24,366 nucleotides of DNA from the IMG/VR virus record IMGVR_UViG_3300021425_000189, positions 1 through 24,366 of that record. The stretch is one strand, 5' to 3'. This document shows, one piece after another, positions 7,519 through 16,209 of the stretch. Position 1 is the first letter of the stretch. Each line of letters starts with the position of its first letter. The notes beneath the pieces were generated by a model that was not told the origin of the DNA, made no database searches, and saw nothing but the letters and a program-made list of their open reading frames with translations. Source of the stretch: a virus. The position numbers and the translations under genes are program-made.

Positions 7519-9566
7519 TGGCTGACTGGCAAGCATTTGCAGAGAGTTTCTTAAATCGTAGTGCTGAAGGTATTCGTGCTAGAACTGCATCAGCGATTGA
7601 ATATGAAGAGCGTCAACGTGAGTTAGCTCGTACTACAGGCACTAAGAGCTTTAAGCTAAAGAGGTCTGCAGCACAACAGATGGGTGCTTTAGGCTCTCAA
7701 GCTAAGTCTCTAGGAGCTACAGACGCTATGATTGCTGCAGCTATTGATAGTGGCCCTACTGGTTTGGTTGACCTCTCTAAGAATTTGAACGATCTTAAAT
7801 TGTCACTAGGTGACAGATGGACACCAGAGGCTGCTCTTAATTCTGTCGATATCCCAGAGGCTTACGAGACTATGAAGTATGAGCCTGACTGGATGCAGAA
7901 ACGTATTAAGTCTACTGTTGGTTTAGGTGATCCTACTGTCGGTGACTATAAGGCTCCTGAAAGTTCTTTCCTAAAGAGTATCTTTGGATTTGACGCTCGT
8001 GAGCAGGCTAGGGTCCGTCTTGATTCAGAGTTAGGTGTAGGTGGTTATAGCTTACTTGATTTAAATGAGTTAGCAGCACAGTCTGACTATGAATCACTTA
8101 TGGACAATGCTTACGTCAACTTCTCACCAGTTAAAGTGTTTGACCCAGATGATATTGGCACTGAGACGTTTAACTTAAATAAGCAGATTGGTCTTATATT
8201 AGAGGACAATCCAGAGTTTACACGATTGAAAACACAGTTATCCTCTATTGAGGACTCTAGTGACCCTAAGTACATGGGTACAGACGGGGCTACACTTAGA
8301 GCAAAACACATGTCAGAGGTGCAATCTCAAATAAGTGCCATGAGGGCACAAGCTGCTACCACTCATGCTAGAGGTAGGGCTTCTATTTACAGTGGTGGTG
8401 GATATTATGAATCTATGGCTCCTGCACTAGAAGCATTTGGTGTAGATATTGCATCGCTTACACAAAAACCAGAGGATGAAGAACTACCCCCTGTTACTAA
8501 GGCCGCTGTTGCAGTAGAAGAAAAGGGGGGTGCTACTGACTTTGTTGGGAATAATAGTGTTACGTACAGTCACCCTAGATTTAACCAGTACAGTGACGAT
8601 GGTAAGATAAAGTTTATACATGATTCATCTGGTAAGGTTCAGTCTGCTGTAGTAACTGTAGCTGGGCAGCAGGTTGTTGTGAATGATCCTGCTGAAGTAG
8701 AAGAACTCTTTGACTACACCTTAGATCCAGATAAGACTACTGCTGGCCCAGAGTTAGACTTAACTAATGTTGGTGCAGATTTAAGTGAAACTCCTGCAGG
8801 TGAGATGCCAACACTTAACCCTGCTCTAATGACTGAGGAAGAGTTTGACTCTCTAAGTAGGCAACAGAAGCAAGCTGCTGGCCTTCCAGTTAGTGCCTTG
8901 GGTGACTGGATGACTTCACATCTTAGTGAAGAGGATCGTGATGCTCGTGTAGCTATGATAGACCTCAAGCGTAATGTTGATCCAGAGGCTTTCTATAAGA
9001 TCACTATGTCTGGTTTAAACTTGAATAGACCTATGAAAGTAAAAGGATCTAACCTTAAGTACATCCCAGATGCAGCTATAGCTAGGGGCTACAACAACGT
9101 AAGCATCTCTAGTTTTGATATAGATGAGGATATCCCAAGAAAGACTGTAACTAAGCGTAAGCTTATTAAGACCTATGAGACTGCTGGTGCAGAGGGTGAA
9201 GTACAGGTAGAGGGTCAAGCTAATATTGGTATGATGTCTCCTATTAAACCTAAGCGTAGACCTGACGGTACTGAGACTGCTCCTACTGAGGAAGAAGCTT
9301 CTCAGCAAGTACTTCAGGCCAGTAAGCCACTAGAAGAATTTGTTAAGGGTTACGGTCAGGATGTTGTTACCTATCTTGTAGAGAATGGTTTTGCTGCAGA
9401 TGATGACACTGATGAGATCAGAGAAGGTCTTGCTATGTGGTTTGATGAGAATGCAGGTAAGCTAGGAGAGATGCCTGACTTTGATGACATGGGTGGATTA
9501 ATCTTCCTAATGAAGCAAGCCCTGTCTGGTGTAAAACCTGACCTATCAGACAACCCAGAGGTTTAG
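7518..9566 (+). CDS. large virion protein, putative internal/ejection protein
   Basis: A 682-residue protein of no family I can name. Residues 1-60 are helical and basic (RQRELARTTGTKSFKLKRSAAQQ). Residues about 60-330 mix helical segments with acidic loops. Residues about 335-400 look beta-rich (VTYSHPRFNQY, KVQSAVVTVAGQQVVVND). Residue 571 starts a GMMSPIKPKRRPDG motif, and the last 90 residues are acidic and helical. It lacks signal peptide, transmembrane helices and catalytic motifs. It sits four bases before the 1196-residue gene, in the position where podoviruses carry internal core proteins, so it may be co-packaged and ejected with DNA. That role is inferred from size, order and composition only. 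Confidence 0.5.
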   Translation: MADWQAFAESFLNRSAEGIRARTASAIEYEERQRELARTTGTKSFKLKRSAAQQMGALGSQAKSLGATDAMIAAAIDSGPTGLVDLSKNLNDLKLSLGDRWTPEAALNSVDIPEAYETMKYEPDWMQKRIKSTVGLGDPTVGDYKAPESSFLKSIFGFDAREQARVRLDSELGVGGYSLLDLNELAAQSDYESLMDNAYVNFSPVKVFDPDDIGTETFNLNKQIGLILEDNPEFTRLKTQLSSIEDSSDPKYMGTDGATLRAKHMSEVQSQISAMRAQAATTHARGRASIYSGGGYYESMAPALEAFGVDIASLTQKPEDEELPPVTKAAVAVEEKGGATDFVGNNSVTYSHPRFNQYSDDGKIKFIHDSSGKVQSAVVTVAGQQVVVNDPAEVEELFDYTLDPDKTTAGPELDLTNVGADLSETPAGEMPTLNPALMTEEEFDSLSRQQKQAAGLPVSALGDWMTSHLSEEDRDARVAMIDLKRNVDPEAFYKITMSGLNLNRPMKVKGSNLKYIPDAAIARGYNNVSISSFDIDEDIPRKTVTKRKLIKTYETAGAEGEVQVEGQANIGMMSPIKPKRRPDGTETAPTEEEASQQVLQASKPLEEFVKGYGQDVVTYLVENGFAADDDTDEIREGLAMWFDENAGKLGEMPDFDDMGGLIFLMKQALSGVKPDLSDNPEV

Positions 9567-9569
9567 TAA

Positions 9570-12500
9570 ATGAAAGTAATGACATTAGAAGAGATACGTA
9601 AGCTAAGGGCATCATCAAGTGTACCTGAAGCTTTAGATGTTCAAACTAATAAGGCTCTACCTTCTGCTACACCAGAGGGTATGAAAACCATGACCCTATC
9701 TGAGATACGTAAGTTAAGATCTCAGCAGATGGATGAAGAGGATGACTATCCCTTTGATGATGATACCAAACTTAAGAAGAAAGACTTGAAGGTTGGTAGG
9801 AACGCTAAAGACATACGTAACTATATGGAGCAGCGCTTTGGTGTTGATTACAACCCTAAGCAGGGTAAGTCAGATGATGAGGTTGTAGAAGATTTTGTCG
9901 ATCATATGCGTTACTTTAATAGTAACATTGTAACTACCGCTAGTGAAGTTAGATACATACATGATGCTGATGAGGACAAGAAAGCCTCTGCAGCTAAAGC
10001 ATATGAACTGTATGACCGACTAGGTAGCGTCTTTACTAATGATGGCTTATCTGGTGCTGTGGATGGTATGAAAGACTACTTCATGTCTACAGTAAAAGAC
10101 CCATCTAACTACATAGGTCTACTCACTGGTGGTATTGGTAAAGCCTCTGGTGTAGGTCTTACTCAGGCTGGTCGTATGTCAGTTAAGAGGGCTGCAGTAG
10201 AAGCCGGGAAGAAGGCTGTTGCTAGTGGTGCGACACAACAGGCGGCTAAGGAAGCTGGTGAAGAGGCGGCTAAACAAGCGGCTAAACACTTTGCAGCAAA
10301 TGGTGTTAAGAACCAAGTCTCAGCTAAAATACGCAGACAGGCAGCACGTAGAGAGCGTGAGATATTTATACAAGAGGCTAAGAAGAAAGCCCAGAGAAAA
10401 GTACTCCAAGAGCAATCTAAGAAGGACACAAAGAAAATCCTGATAGGTACAACTGCCTTAGACTCTACCTTTGCTGTTATGCATGATGTTACACTACAGA
10501 ACACTCTACTAGAAGCTGGTTCACAGACAGATTACAACTATGTTCAGACAGGCTTTAGTTCTTTACTTGGTGGTATTGGTGGACTAGCACAGTTAGGCTT
10601 TGGTAAGTTTGCTGGGGCATCTGGCTTATCAGACTCAGATATTTTGTTGTCATCAGCTAAGGCTAGAACTGAGTCAAGGGAAGCTGTAGATGAAGCTACA
10701 AAACAACTAGTAAATAGACAGGCTCGTGCAGACTTTAGGATTAGTGAAGAAGCGGCTAGAGATGCAGCATCTATGATTATGGAGAAAGCTAGGGCTTGGG
10801 ATGTTAAGGTAGCTGCAGGTAAGGACAGCTTTGATGATGTTCCTACATCTGTAGACTTTATTAAAGAGATAATGCTGGGTGAAAAGGGTGACGGTAAGGG
10901 CGGCATAGTTAAGCTATTCAAAGACCAAGGGCTTAAACTACCTAGAGATTACACTGTCTCTGATGTAATGACTACCATTGTTAAGTCTATGCCTATGGAA
11001 GAACTGGCTAAGATTAACAAGTCGCTAGAACCTAAAGGCTTTACTCTTGGTCAAACTACAGAGATGGCTACAAGCTTAGGTGATCTAATTGCTTTAGAGA
11101 TCCGTAAGGGTGGTCAAGTCTTGAATGTAATGTCTCAGGTTCGTAAGACCCTAGATGCTGCAACTCTACATGGGCATCAACTTATTGATGGACAAGTTAG
11201 TGCTATTAAGGCTCTAGAAGATGAGGCTGCTAAGGCTACTAAAGCTAAGTATGCTCAGTATGGACAGAATTTATGGCGTAGAATGCTTGTGTCATCACCC
11301 GCTACTACTGCTGTCAACGTAATGGGCTTTGGTCAGTTCTATGTAGGTCAAACCCTAGCAGACTTGTTCACTGGAACCGCTAATACAATGTACGGTTTAG
11401 CTATGGGTGGAACTAGGACTGCTAAGGGTAGGGAAGCTTTACGTGTAGGTAAGGTGTACAGACAGATACAGACACAGAAGATACGTAACTTACTAGATCC
11501 CTACACTACCCATGACGCTTACATGGAGTTCTTGTCACAGAACAAAGAGGTAAGTAAGGTTCTCTTTGAGAGCTACACTGGTGGTGTTCAACGTAGCGCT
11601 GGGCGTTATGGTATTGATGAGAATGCTAATTGGTTTAAGAAAGCAGAGGCTGTAGCTGATGGTGCTAACCGTTTAACTGGAGTTAAGATCCAAGACACAT
11701 TTACTAAGTCACAAATGTTCATCACTGAGATGGACAAGTGGTTGCGTGTCAATAAAGACATCTCTCTACAGGATGCACTAAAGAAGGGTGACTTGTCAGT
11801 TATTGATGATGATGTGATTGGTGGTGCATTAGACACAACCATGAAGTCTGTGTTCTCTAAGGACTACACCACAGATGATCAGCTACTTTCAGCAGCGGCT
11901 AAACAAGTAGAGAACTTCTCTAACATACCTGTCATTGGTACGATCTTACCCTTTGGTCGTTTCTTTAATAACACTCTAGCCACAGCATATCAGTGGAGTG
12001 TAGGTGGTATGGTTGAAGTTGCATCAGCTATCGTAAAGAAAGAGAAGCGTAATATCAAGACAACAGAAGCCTTTGCTAGAAGCTTAGTGGGTGTAACGTC
12101 ACTACGGATGGCGATGGACTACGATGAGCAGAAGCGTGAGAAGGGTTACGCTTGGTATCACATGGACACAGGTGGTGGTAAGATAATAGATGCTAAGAAT
12201 ATGTTCCCTGTATCACTGTGGCTTGCTGTAGGTCGTGCTGGTAACTTATCACGTAATGGAGAGATGGTTCCTAAAGAACTGATTGAAGATATTACAGCAC
12301 AGTTAGCCGTTGGTCAGTTCGCTAAGGATATTCAGTTTGGTAATGACTTGTACAATGCTTTCGATACAATGTTTAACCAAGAGGAAGGTGCAAGGCAGAT
12401 GTCATTCAATGCTCTGTATAAACAGGGTGGTAACATCTTAGCTGGTTTTACTAGACCACTTGATGCAGTAAACAGAATGGTAGGCTTTATTAATGACTCA

Positions 12501-13160
12501 GATGCAGCTAAGGATGCTAGACAGGAAGTAGGACTAAGCACATTCAGTGTAGGTGCTACTAAGTATGTTGATAATATCCTAGAGATATTTGGAGATAAGA
12601 TTGAAGGTGTAACTGGTGAAGAGCTTAGAGTAGCTACTAGAGAAGGCACCATTAAAGATGCTGCACCTGTACTAAGGATAATGGGTATTACACAGTTACC
12701 AGCTAGAACAGCTACAGAGAAGGCTTACTCTATGGCTGAGATGCATCCTTGGAAAGCTAATGAAAGATCTCAGATACCTGCGTATGATAAACTATTCAAT
12801 GAAATTATTGCACCAATCTTTGAAGATAAGCTTATGGATCTTATAAACAGTGAACCGTTTAAAAAGGGTACTGTTGCTCAACGTAGACAGCAGCTTACAT
12901 CTTTGAAAGGCTCTATAAAGACATCCATAAGAAAGCATATGACAGAGAACCTAGACCCTGATGGTACACTGAAAGCCTTGAAACGTAAGGCTACTATCTC
13001 TGGAAATAAAAACTCTAGGTCAGAGGCAAAGAAGTTTTTAGAGGAAAGGTACGGGTACACTGGCTCCATTCAAGAGTTAGAAGGGCCAGAGGCTTTTGAG
13101 TTACTTCAAATATACTTCTCTTACATTAAGATGTTTGAGGAACAACAGAAAAGAGAATAA
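9570..13160 (+). CDS. giant internal virion protein, putative DNA-ejection protein
   Basis: A 1196-residue protein, the last gene of the late operon, comparable in size to T7 gp16 (about 1300 residues). The N-terminus holds a duplicated motif, MKVMTLEEIRKLR at 1-13 and MKTMTLSEIRKLR at 38-50. Residues about 178-200 and 325-350 are Gly-rich and hydrophobic (NYIGLLTGGIGKASGVGL; GFSSLLGGIGGLAQLGFG). Residues about 210-290 are a strongly basic Ala/Lys/Arg/Gln amphipathic helix. Further hydrophobic stretches occur in the middle (SPATTAVNVMGFGQFYVGQ; IPVIGTILPFGRFFNNTL). This mixture fits a protein that enters the cell envelope during DNA ejection. No transglycosylase motif was recognised; the lysozyme gene may supply that activity. 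An AGAGG site precedes the ATG. Confidence 0.6.
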   Translation: MKVMTLEEIRKLRASSSVPEALDVQTNKALPSATPEGMKTMTLSEIRKLRSQQMDEEDDYPFDDDTKLKKKDLKVGRNAKDIRNYMEQRFGVDYNPKQGKSDDEVVEDFVDHMRYFNSNIVTTASEVRYIHDADEDKKASAAKAYELYDRLGSVFTNDGLSGAVDGMKDYFMSTVKDPSNYIGLLTGGIGKASGVGLTQAGRMSVKRAAVEAGKKAVASGATQQAAKEAGEEAAKQAAKHFAANGVKNQVSAKIRRQAARREREIFIQEAKKKAQRKVLQEQSKKDTKKILIGTTALDSTFAVMHDVTLQNTLLEAGSQTDYNYVQTGFSSLLGGIGGLAQLGFGKFAGASGLSDSDILLSSAKARTESREAVDEATKQLVNRQARADFRISEEAARDAASMIMEKARAWDVKVAAGKDSFDDVPTSVDFIKEIMLGEKGDGKGGIVKLFKDQGLKLPRDYTVSDVMTTIVKSMPMEELAKINKSLEPKGFTLGQTTEMATSLGDLIALEIRKGGQVLNVMSQVRKTLDAATLHGHQLIDGQVSAIKALEDEAAKATKAKYAQYGQNLWRRMLVSSPATTAVNVMGFGQFYVGQTLADLFTGTANTMYGLAMGGTRTAKGREALRVGKVYRQIQTQKIRNLLDPYTTHDAYMEFLSQNKEVSKVLFESYTGGVQRSAGRYGIDENANWFKKAEAVADGANRLTGVKIQDTFTKSQMFITEMDKWLRVNKDISLQDALKKGDLSVIDDDVIGGALDTTMKSVFSKDYTTDDQLLSAAAKQVENFSNIPVIGTILPFGRFFNNTLATAYQWSVGGMVEVASAIVKKEKRNIKTTEAFARSLVGVTSLRMAMDYDEQKREKGYAWYHMDTGGGKIIDAKNMFPVSLWLAVGRAGNLSRNGEMVPKELIEDITAQLAVGQFAKDIQFGNDLYNAFDTMFNQEEGARQMSFNALYKQGGNILAGFTRPLDAVNRMVGFINDSDAAKDARQEVGLSTFSVGATKYVDNILEIFGDKIEGVTGEELRVATREGTIKDAAPVLRIMGITQLPARTATEKAYSMAEMHPWKANERSQIPAYDKLFNEIIAPIFEDKLMDLINSEPFKKGTVAQRRQQLTSLKGSIKTSIRKHMTENLDPDGTLKALKRKATISGNKNSRSEAKKFLEERYGYTGSIQELEGPEAFELLQIYFSYIKMFEEQQKRE

Positions 13161-13187
13161 AAAGAGGGGGCTTTGCGGCCCCCTTTT
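13159..13187. terminator. bidirectional intrinsic terminator between convergent operons
   Basis: The stem is GGGGGC (13166-13171) paired with GCCCCC (13178-13183), with a TTTGCG loop and flanking A-tract (13159-13163) and T-tract (13184-13187) that extend the stem. Read on the + strand the hairpin is followed by TTTT just after the 1196-residue gene. Read on the - strand it is followed by TCTTTTT after the last early gene. It therefore suits both converging transcripts. Confidence 0.85.
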
Positions 13188-13392
13188 ACTTTAGTTTAAA
13201 TAGTTCTGCAGCAAACCTCGCTATAGTAGCAGCATCATCAAGTCTTTCTAATGCCCTGTCTTTAGGTCTAGACTCATATAAGTTATCTTGTATGTGCCTT
13301 CTAGCTGGTATTAACAAGGTTACTAGTTTATCATAGAACTGCTCTTGTCTGATCTTTGTATGCCTTTTGGCTTCTTCTTCTAGGTCGATCAT
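13186..13392 (-). CDS. small basic helical protein, unknown
   Basis: A 68-residue, probably all-helical protein, the last gene of the - strand operon. Its stop codon lies inside the T-tract of the terminator hairpin. The sequence is rich in Arg, Lys, Glu and Leu (EEEAKRHTKIRQEQF; RPKDRALERLDDAATIARFAAELF). It has no Cys, transmembrane helix or known motif. The start overlaps the previous stop as TAATG, which supports it as a translated gene. The C-terminal helix weakly recalls small helical-hairpin phage proteins, but not enough to name a function. Confidence 0.6.
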   Translation of the reverse strand: MIDLEEEAKRHTKIRQEQFYDKLVTLLIPARRHIQDNLYESRPKDRALERLDDAATIARFAAELFKLK

Positions 13393-13580
13393 TACGCACT
13401 TTCTGGTACTTGGAAACAGTATGTTTTAGCTGATGATTCTGGTGTAGGTCTAGTACTCATAAGACGTTCTTCCATTTCGGAAGCTAGTTGATTACAGGAC
13501 TTAACGTCCATAAATAAACCATCGAAGGACTGAACTTTAATCTTACCTTCAAACATCATTATGAGTACTAAGACGTACAT
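13392..13580 (-). CDS. small protein with hydrophobic N-terminus and two Cys, possibly exported
   Basis: A 62-residue protein starting at the ATG at 13580, which overlaps the previous stop as TAATG; an upstream TTG in frame is less likely. The first residues, MYVLVLIMMF, are hydrophobic and look like a short signal or anchor, though without a basic residue first. The remainder contains FDGLFMDVKSCNQLASEMEERL and a second Cys near the end (KTYCFQVPESA), so a disulfide in the periplasm is possible. I recall similar two-Cys small proteins in marine phages but know no function. Confidence 0.55.
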   Translation of the reverse strand: MYVLVLIMMFEGKIKVQSFDGLFMDVKSCNQLASEMEERLMSTRPTPESSAKTYCFQVPESA

Positions 13581-13699
13581 TAGAACCAACCTTTTACTTG
13601 ATCAATAATGGCTGGGCCATACTCTGCAGTAAGGCTAACAACTTCACCTACCGCTGCCATACCAATACCTGCTACTACCATAAATTCAAGTCCTGTCAT
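13580..13699 (-). CDS. 39-residue hydrophobic small protein
   Basis: This short gene fills the space between glutaredoxin and the next gene. It reads MTGLEFMVVAGIGMAAVGEV, then VSLTAEYGPAIIDQVKGWF. A strong AAGGAG ribosome site lies about 8 bases before its ATG and overlaps the end of the glutaredoxin gene. Its TAA overlaps the next ATG as TAATG. The central LEFMVVAGIGMAAVGEVV segment is moderately hydrophobic and could insert in or lie on a membrane. The function is unknown. Support comes from the ribosome site and the locked junctions rather than from family recognition. Confidence 0.55.
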   Translation of the reverse strand: MTGLEFMVVAGIGMAAVGEVVSLTAEYGPAIIDQVKGWF

Positions 13700-13700
13700 G

Positions 13701-13931
13701 TTATTCTCCTTTCAAGAGAGTTTTGAGTTCTGAGTAACCACCTATGTGATTACCATCCCGATCCCAAATCTGTGGAACCGTCTTTATACCAGACTTTTTA
13801 AATAAGTCAAGTACCCATTTAGAGTCATTGAGGGAGTAGTACTGCACTACAATACCACTGTCCCTTAACAAACCCATAGCTTTGGAGCAGTGAGGGCAGT
13901 CAACCCGCCCCACTAATACATACACACTCAT
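13701..13931 (-). CDS. glutaredoxin
   Basis: A 76-residue glutaredoxin/thioredoxin-fold protein with the active-site pair C12-P-H-C15 near the N-terminus (YVLVGRVDCPHCSKAMGLL), the cis-proline segment KTVPQIW and a GGYSEL turn near the C-terminus. It reduces disulfides in the cytoplasm. The gene overlaps the upstream ribonucleotide reductase stop as ATGA, so its likely partner is that enzyme: the reductase carries a C-terminal Cys pair that must be re-reduced each turnover. Length is normal for phage glutaredoxins. Confidence 0.9.
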   Translation of the reverse strand: MSVYVLVGRVDCPHCSKAMGLLRDSGIVVQYYSLNDSKWVLDLFKKSGIKTVPQIWDRDGNHIGGYSELKTLLKGE

Positions 13932-15826
13932 GTTAGATCCACTATCTCACAAGTATCACCACTACATGCCATAGTCTGACTACCTGCAGTATTGTCTTCA
14001 TCTTCATACTGACTTAGCTCTGACCAGTCAATGTCCTTTGGCATAGCTGATAGCAACTCTTCATAATCTTCCTTTGAACAATCCTGGTAAGGAGCTTGCT
14101 GATAAGTATGATCTGTGTGTGGCAAGAAAGACACACCTGACATCTCATCAAAGTGTTTGTACACAAATGCACCAACTTCCATCCATTCAGAATCCCGTAC
14201 TGAGATCGTCACGCTAGGTTTATGCTCACACCAGTGTCTCTGATACGTTAGCCAAGTCTCTAGTTGCTCAATGGCAGTCATATCATTACGAGTGACAGCA
14301 CCCTCTGGTGACTTAACAGGGAAGCTAAACACTGTAGTAGTGTCGCCCTTCATCACACATGGCTCATTAGGTACACCCTTGTCCTTCATAAACTGTGTCA
14401 GGGGATCCTTATTATCACCACGCACAGTACGGATATAATAGGGACTATGGCGAGCATGTATCCCAGAGGCTGAATCCACCAACTGACTGACTGTGCCCGA
14501 TGGTTTGACGCAGCTAATCGCAGTGCTATGAGGTATACCAAGGCGGTCAGCCCATTCAGCATTAGTAGTAACAGCAACATTTCTAAGGTGTTCAAGGGTC
14601 TTCTCCAGTCCAGCGTTTGCTGATGTCATAAGAGGGTTGTCCATTATTCCCGTAAGTGACACACCAAGCAAGCGCTCTTCTTCTGTATTGTTCGCCCACA
14701 CCTTACGCAAGTATGGAAACTTTGTGTATGAGGACTGTATGGTTCCCAGAATCGTAGCCAAGCGAACCTTTCTTTCCAGATCGTCAATAGTATCTGTAGC
14801 ACGTACAACACACTCCGTTAAGTTACAGAACTGATATGGGCGTAGTATGATCTCACTACAGGGGTTAGTACCAAAGTCGTAGTTAGGATCTCTACGGTCA
14901 TACTTAGCTGCTTGCTTCTTAGAAGCCTCACGATTAAAGATACCACGTTCACCAGACTTAGACTCAACCAGTGCTGTCCACTCACGCATAAACGTTTCCA
15001 TGTCAGGCTTCTCAGTGTAACACACAGAGTTATTAGCTAAGGCTCTCCATGAGGCTGAATCCCACCACTGACCTGACTTAGCGTGACGCATGCGATCATC
15101 ACTCAAGTTAGACAGGCTAATCATAGCACTACGGCGAACACCACCTACGACAACAATCTGACCAATAAAGCACATCAAGTCGTGACATTCAACACTAGAC
15201 AGCTTACGTCCTTGTGCATTCTTGAAGGTTGTAATGGCAAAGTTAAACAATTCAACTAGAGGCGCTGGGCCACTAGCTCTACCACCAAACGTCTTGAGCC
15301 TAGCACCTGCAGGGCGTACTAATCCAATATCCCACTGAGGGATCTCACCAGCCCAAAGGAGTGCCAGTAATTGTCTGAAAGCTTTAGCCCAACCTTCCTT
15401 ACTGTCTTTGACAACGATTGTAGTCTCACTATCGAAGAGTTTAGGTATTTCAGGGAGCTTGCTAACGTACTGCCTCTCGACACTGAAACCGACACCAGTG
15501 CCACACAAGAGGATGTACATAGCCTCATCGAAGGACTTAGGGTCATCTACGGGTAAGTAGCTACAGTTATACCCAGCAGTGTTGTCTCTGTCAAGTGCTG
15601 GTCCTGCAGTCATCATGGCTCTCATAGAGGGCATTACCTCTAGGTTCATAATAGCTTCACCTATAGCTTCAACGTAGCTGTCCTTGCCAGCCTTGGGGTG
15701 TACCACGTTGTCCATGTAGCGTTGTACTGTATCGCCCCAAGTCTCACGGCCCTTACCGTCATAGTACTTGGCGTATCGTGACAGAGCAATAAAACTCTGG
15801 TAGTCTGTTGGTAGGTAGTTATTCAT
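13928..15826 (-). CDS. nrdJ: class II (adenosylcobalamin-dependent) ribonucleoside triphosphate reductase
   Basis: A 632-residue monomeric class II ribonucleotide reductase, which makes deoxynucleotides using coenzyme B12 to start radical chemistry. It shows the redox pair C88 (AGYNCSY) and C334 (QFCNLTEC), the radical cysteine C323 with N321 and E325 in NPCSEI, and a C-terminal shuttle pair C621/C626 (CSGDTCEI). The 11-residue spacing of C323 to C334 and 5-residue spacing of the last pair match the Lactobacillus leichmannii enzyme (C408/C419, C731/C736), which is about 100 residues longer. No small subunit or activase gene is nearby, consistent with class II. It overlaps mazG and the glutaredoxin gene as ATGA. 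Host cells must supply cobalamin. Confidence 0.93.
   Translation of the reverse strand: MNNYLPTDYQSFIALSRYAKYYDGKGRETWGDTVQRYMDNVVHPKAGKDSYVEAIGEAIMNLEVMPSMRAMMTAGPALDRDNTAGYNCSYLPVDDPKSFDEAMYILLCGTGVGFSVERQYVSKLPEIPKLFDSETTIVVKDSKEGWAKAFRQLLALLWAGEIPQWDIGLVRPAGARLKTFGGRASGPAPLVELFNFAITTFKNAQGRKLSSVECHDLMCFIGQIVVVGGVRRSAMISLSNLSDDRMRHAKSGQWWDSASWRALANNSVCYTEKPDMETFMREWTALVESKSGERGIFNREASKKQAAKYDRRDPNYDFGTNPCSEIILRPYQFCNLTECVVRATDTIDDLERKVRLATILGTIQSSYTKFPYLRKVWANNTEEERLLGVSLTGIMDNPLMTSANAGLEKTLEHLRNVAVTTNAEWADRLGIPHSTAISCVKPSGTVSQLVDSASGIHARHSPYYIRTVRGDNKDPLTQFMKDKGVPNEPCVMKGDTTTVFSFPVKSPEGAVTRNDMTAIEQLETWLTYQRHWCEHKPSVTISVRDSEWMEVGAFVYKHFDEMSGVSFLPHTDHTYQQAPYQDCSKEDYEELLSAMPKDIDWSELSQYEDEDNTAGSQTMACSGDTCEIVDLT
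15566..15594 (-). promoter_or_regulatory. promoter-like sequence inside the reductase gene
   Basis: Read on the - strand, TTGACA (15589-15594) and TATAAC (15566-15571) are separated by exactly 17 bases, the same boxes and spacing as the intergenic promoter at 19297-19325. It lies in codons for the conserved DRDNTAGYN segment, so it may be a by-product of protein conservation. If active it would transcribe the glutaredoxin and the small terminal genes. Confidence 0.3.
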
Positions 15827-16209
15827 CTATTGTCTCCTGATCCCTTTAGAACACCACGCTGCTCTCTATCGTCAAGCTTTGCCATATTCATTTCCATAGT
15901 TTTCTTTAGGTTTCCCCCAAAGATGTTTGATAGAGCTACAACATAGAATAGTACATCCCCTAACTCTTTCAGTACATCCTCATCACTAAACTTATTTTTG
16001 TCACGAAACAGTTTCTTTATCTTTTCTGCTACCTCACCAGACTCACCTACAAGTCCAAGTGTGTTTTCTACTAGGCGCTCTCTTCCCTTGGTGAATACTT
16101 TATCCTCTACAAATTGACTGTAGAAGCGTAGTGGGTCATTCCCATAGTCAGGACTATTCTGGAACATATCAAAGTATCCAAATGCTTCTAGATCTGTTTC
16201 GTTAATCAT
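15823..16209 (-). CDS. mazG: MazG-like nucleotide pyrophosphohydrolase
   Basis: A 128-residue single-domain MazG protein, which hydrolyses nucleoside triphosphates to monophosphates and pyrophosphate. The metal-binding motif is visible as GLVGESGEVAEKIKK (E56, E59, E62) followed by KELGDVLFY (E82, D85). The N-terminal 45 residues (FYSQFVEDKVFTKG) are typical of phage MazG proteins. It overlaps the preceding small gene and the following reductase gene as ATGA. Phage MazG has been proposed to adjust alarmone or nucleotide pools during infection; here its place next to the reductase favours nucleotide metabolism. Confidence 0.88.
   Translation of the reverse strand: MINETDLEAFGYFDMFQNSPDYGNDPLRFYSQFVEDKVFTKGRERLVENTLGLVGESGEVAEKIKKLFRDKNKFSDEDVLKELGDVLFYVVALSNIFGGNLKKTMEMNMAKLDDREQRGVLKGSGDNR

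Noticed and set aside
10219-10443. Basic 74-residue + strand frame inside the 1196-residue gene
   Set aside because: It overlaps a Lys/Arg/Ala-rich helix region in another frame, has no ribosome site and has no recognisable features.
13186-13392. Possible Acb2-like anti-CBASS protein
   Set aside because: Only a vague similarity of the C-terminal helix (RALERLDDA...A..A); no diagnostic residues could be matched by eye.
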